Source: a virus
Length of the DNA stretch: 28,886 nucleotides
Strand: one strand, 5' to 3'
Virus record (IMG/VR): IMGVR_UViG_3300034356_002607
Coordinates: 1-28,886 of that record
Positions 28,541 to 28,886 of the stretch are shown piece by piece. The notes under the pieces were generated by a model. That model was not told the DNA's origin and did no database searches. It saw only the letters and a program-made list of their open reading frames with translations. Position 1 is the stretch's first letter, and each line of letters opens with the position of its first letter. Position numbers and translations under genes: made by a program.

Positions 28541-28696
28541 ATGAACGACGATAAAAAACACGAAGCAAAAATTAAACGTCTTCAAGGAAAGATAGACGAT
28601 TTGAAAGATGATTTACTGGTTGCTAATGCTGAAATACATAAGCAAAACACATTCTGTATTATGAACAAGAATGGCGAAGAAACTTTCAAAAACTAA
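28541..28696 (+). CDS. Small coiled-coil protein, 51 aa
   Basis: A 51-residue protein, residues 5-33 forming a charged heptad helix (HEAKIKRLQGKIDDLKDDLL), then NTFCIMNKNGEETF. Predicted leaderless or with a very short leader. Function unknown. Confidence 0.65.
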   Translation: MNDDKKHEAKIKRLQGKIDDLKDDLLVANAEIHKQNTFCIMNKNGEETFKN

Positions 28697-28749
28697 TGAA
28701 GGATGTAGTTCATACTGATACTCTTGAAGCAAATTATGACGAAAGTTAA
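28696..28749 (+). CDS. 17-codon ORF, doubtful
   Basis: ATG overlaps the upstream stop (TAATG) and the frame encodes 17 residues (MKDVVHTDTLEANYDES), ending 14 nt into the next gene. The coupled junctions fit the local style, but the length gives little statistical weight. Confidence 0.3.
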   Translation: MKDVVHTDTLEANYDES

Positions 28750-28886
28750 AAACAATAGGGTTGTAAAGTATATTCTCACTTGGACTTTTGATTCAGAGCG
28801 AAAAGAACAAGAATTTGATGATCGAGAAGTTGCTGAAGATTGGTATGAAACGAAACTAGAAACAGGCAAGAATCCATCTCTGTATG
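28736..28886 (+). CDS. N-terminal part of a hypothetical protein (runs off the window)
   Basis: At least 50 residues (VVKYILTWTFDSERKEQEF, then DREVAEDWYETKLE). A beta-hairpin followed by a charged helix. Starts at ATG 28736 within the end of the previous small ORF, in ATTATG context. No family can be assigned from the part seen. Confidence 0.65.
   Translation, partial: MTKVKNNRVVKYILTWTFDSERKEQEFDDREVAEDWYETKLETGKNPSLY

Overview
This window looks like part of a large, AT-rich tailed dsDNA phage genome. The evidence is an rIIA/rIIB pair in tandem, dense single-strand packing of mostly small genes, a phage-type tRNA/tmRNA island, a flavin-dependent thymidylate synthase, a free-standing GIY-YIG homing endonuclease, and the absence of ribosomal, housekeeping or minus-strand genes. 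Every gene I accept is on the + strand. No structural gene is visible, so this is an early/middle accessory and nucleotide-metabolism region. The host cannot be named from the sequence.

Layout. (1) 1-9300: many small genes joined by 0-10 nt A/T-only junctions or ATGA overlaps. They include a PhyH-type 2OG dioxygenase, two calcineurin-like phosphoesterases, a PQ-loop (SemiSWEET-like) membrane protein, a lipoprotein with a Cys/His/Asp pattern, an HExxH metallopeptidase, ThyX and several one-helix membrane peptides. Two neighbouring genes at 3473-4019 have a second paralogous copy at 8056-9293, with thyX lying between the copies. (2) 9300-21930: DNA and nucleotide functions: an HTH-phosphoesterase fusion, a second HExxH protein, a RecA/RadA-type ATPase with a C-terminal winged helix, an HhH-GPD glycosylase/lyase, a thioredoxin-like protein, a UVDE-type endonuclease, rIIA, rIIB and a deaminase-fold protein. 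A coiled-coil gene at 14785-15432 differs from its neighbours in base composition and has a Shine-Dalgarno. (3) 21930-25590: an RNA island behind a near-consensus sigma70-type promoter. It holds tRNA-Glu, an initiator-like CAU tRNA, a tmRNA whose T-loop is split by a group I intron of about 210 nt, tRNA-Tyr, tRNA-Gly, a ParB-like protein, a second CAU tRNA-like gene, several unassigned structured RNAs, a large unknown protein, tRNA-Asn and tRNA-Thr. (4) 25590-28886: a tiny basic protein, a GIY-YIG endonuclease, a short TilS-like tRNA(Ile)-lysidine synthetase, tRNA-Leu and small unknown genes.

The most striking signal is regulatory. A promoter-like motif, AATAAAAAACTA then 3 nt then TANNNT, recurs 12-13 times, and classical -35/-10 promoters occur about six times. 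In nearly all cases the -10 hexamer ends exactly 6 (5-7) nt before the start codon, which would place transcription start on the A of ATG and give leaderless mRNAs. Inside operons almost no gene has a Shine-Dalgarno. Together these point to SD-independent translation with promoters fused to start codons.

The RNA island and downstream genes suggest manipulation of host translation: phage tRNAs, a phage tmRNA with an unusually long tag, CAU-anticodon tRNAs, and a TilS-like enzyme whose family converts CAU of tRNA-Ile2 to a lysidine-modified AUA-reading anticodon.
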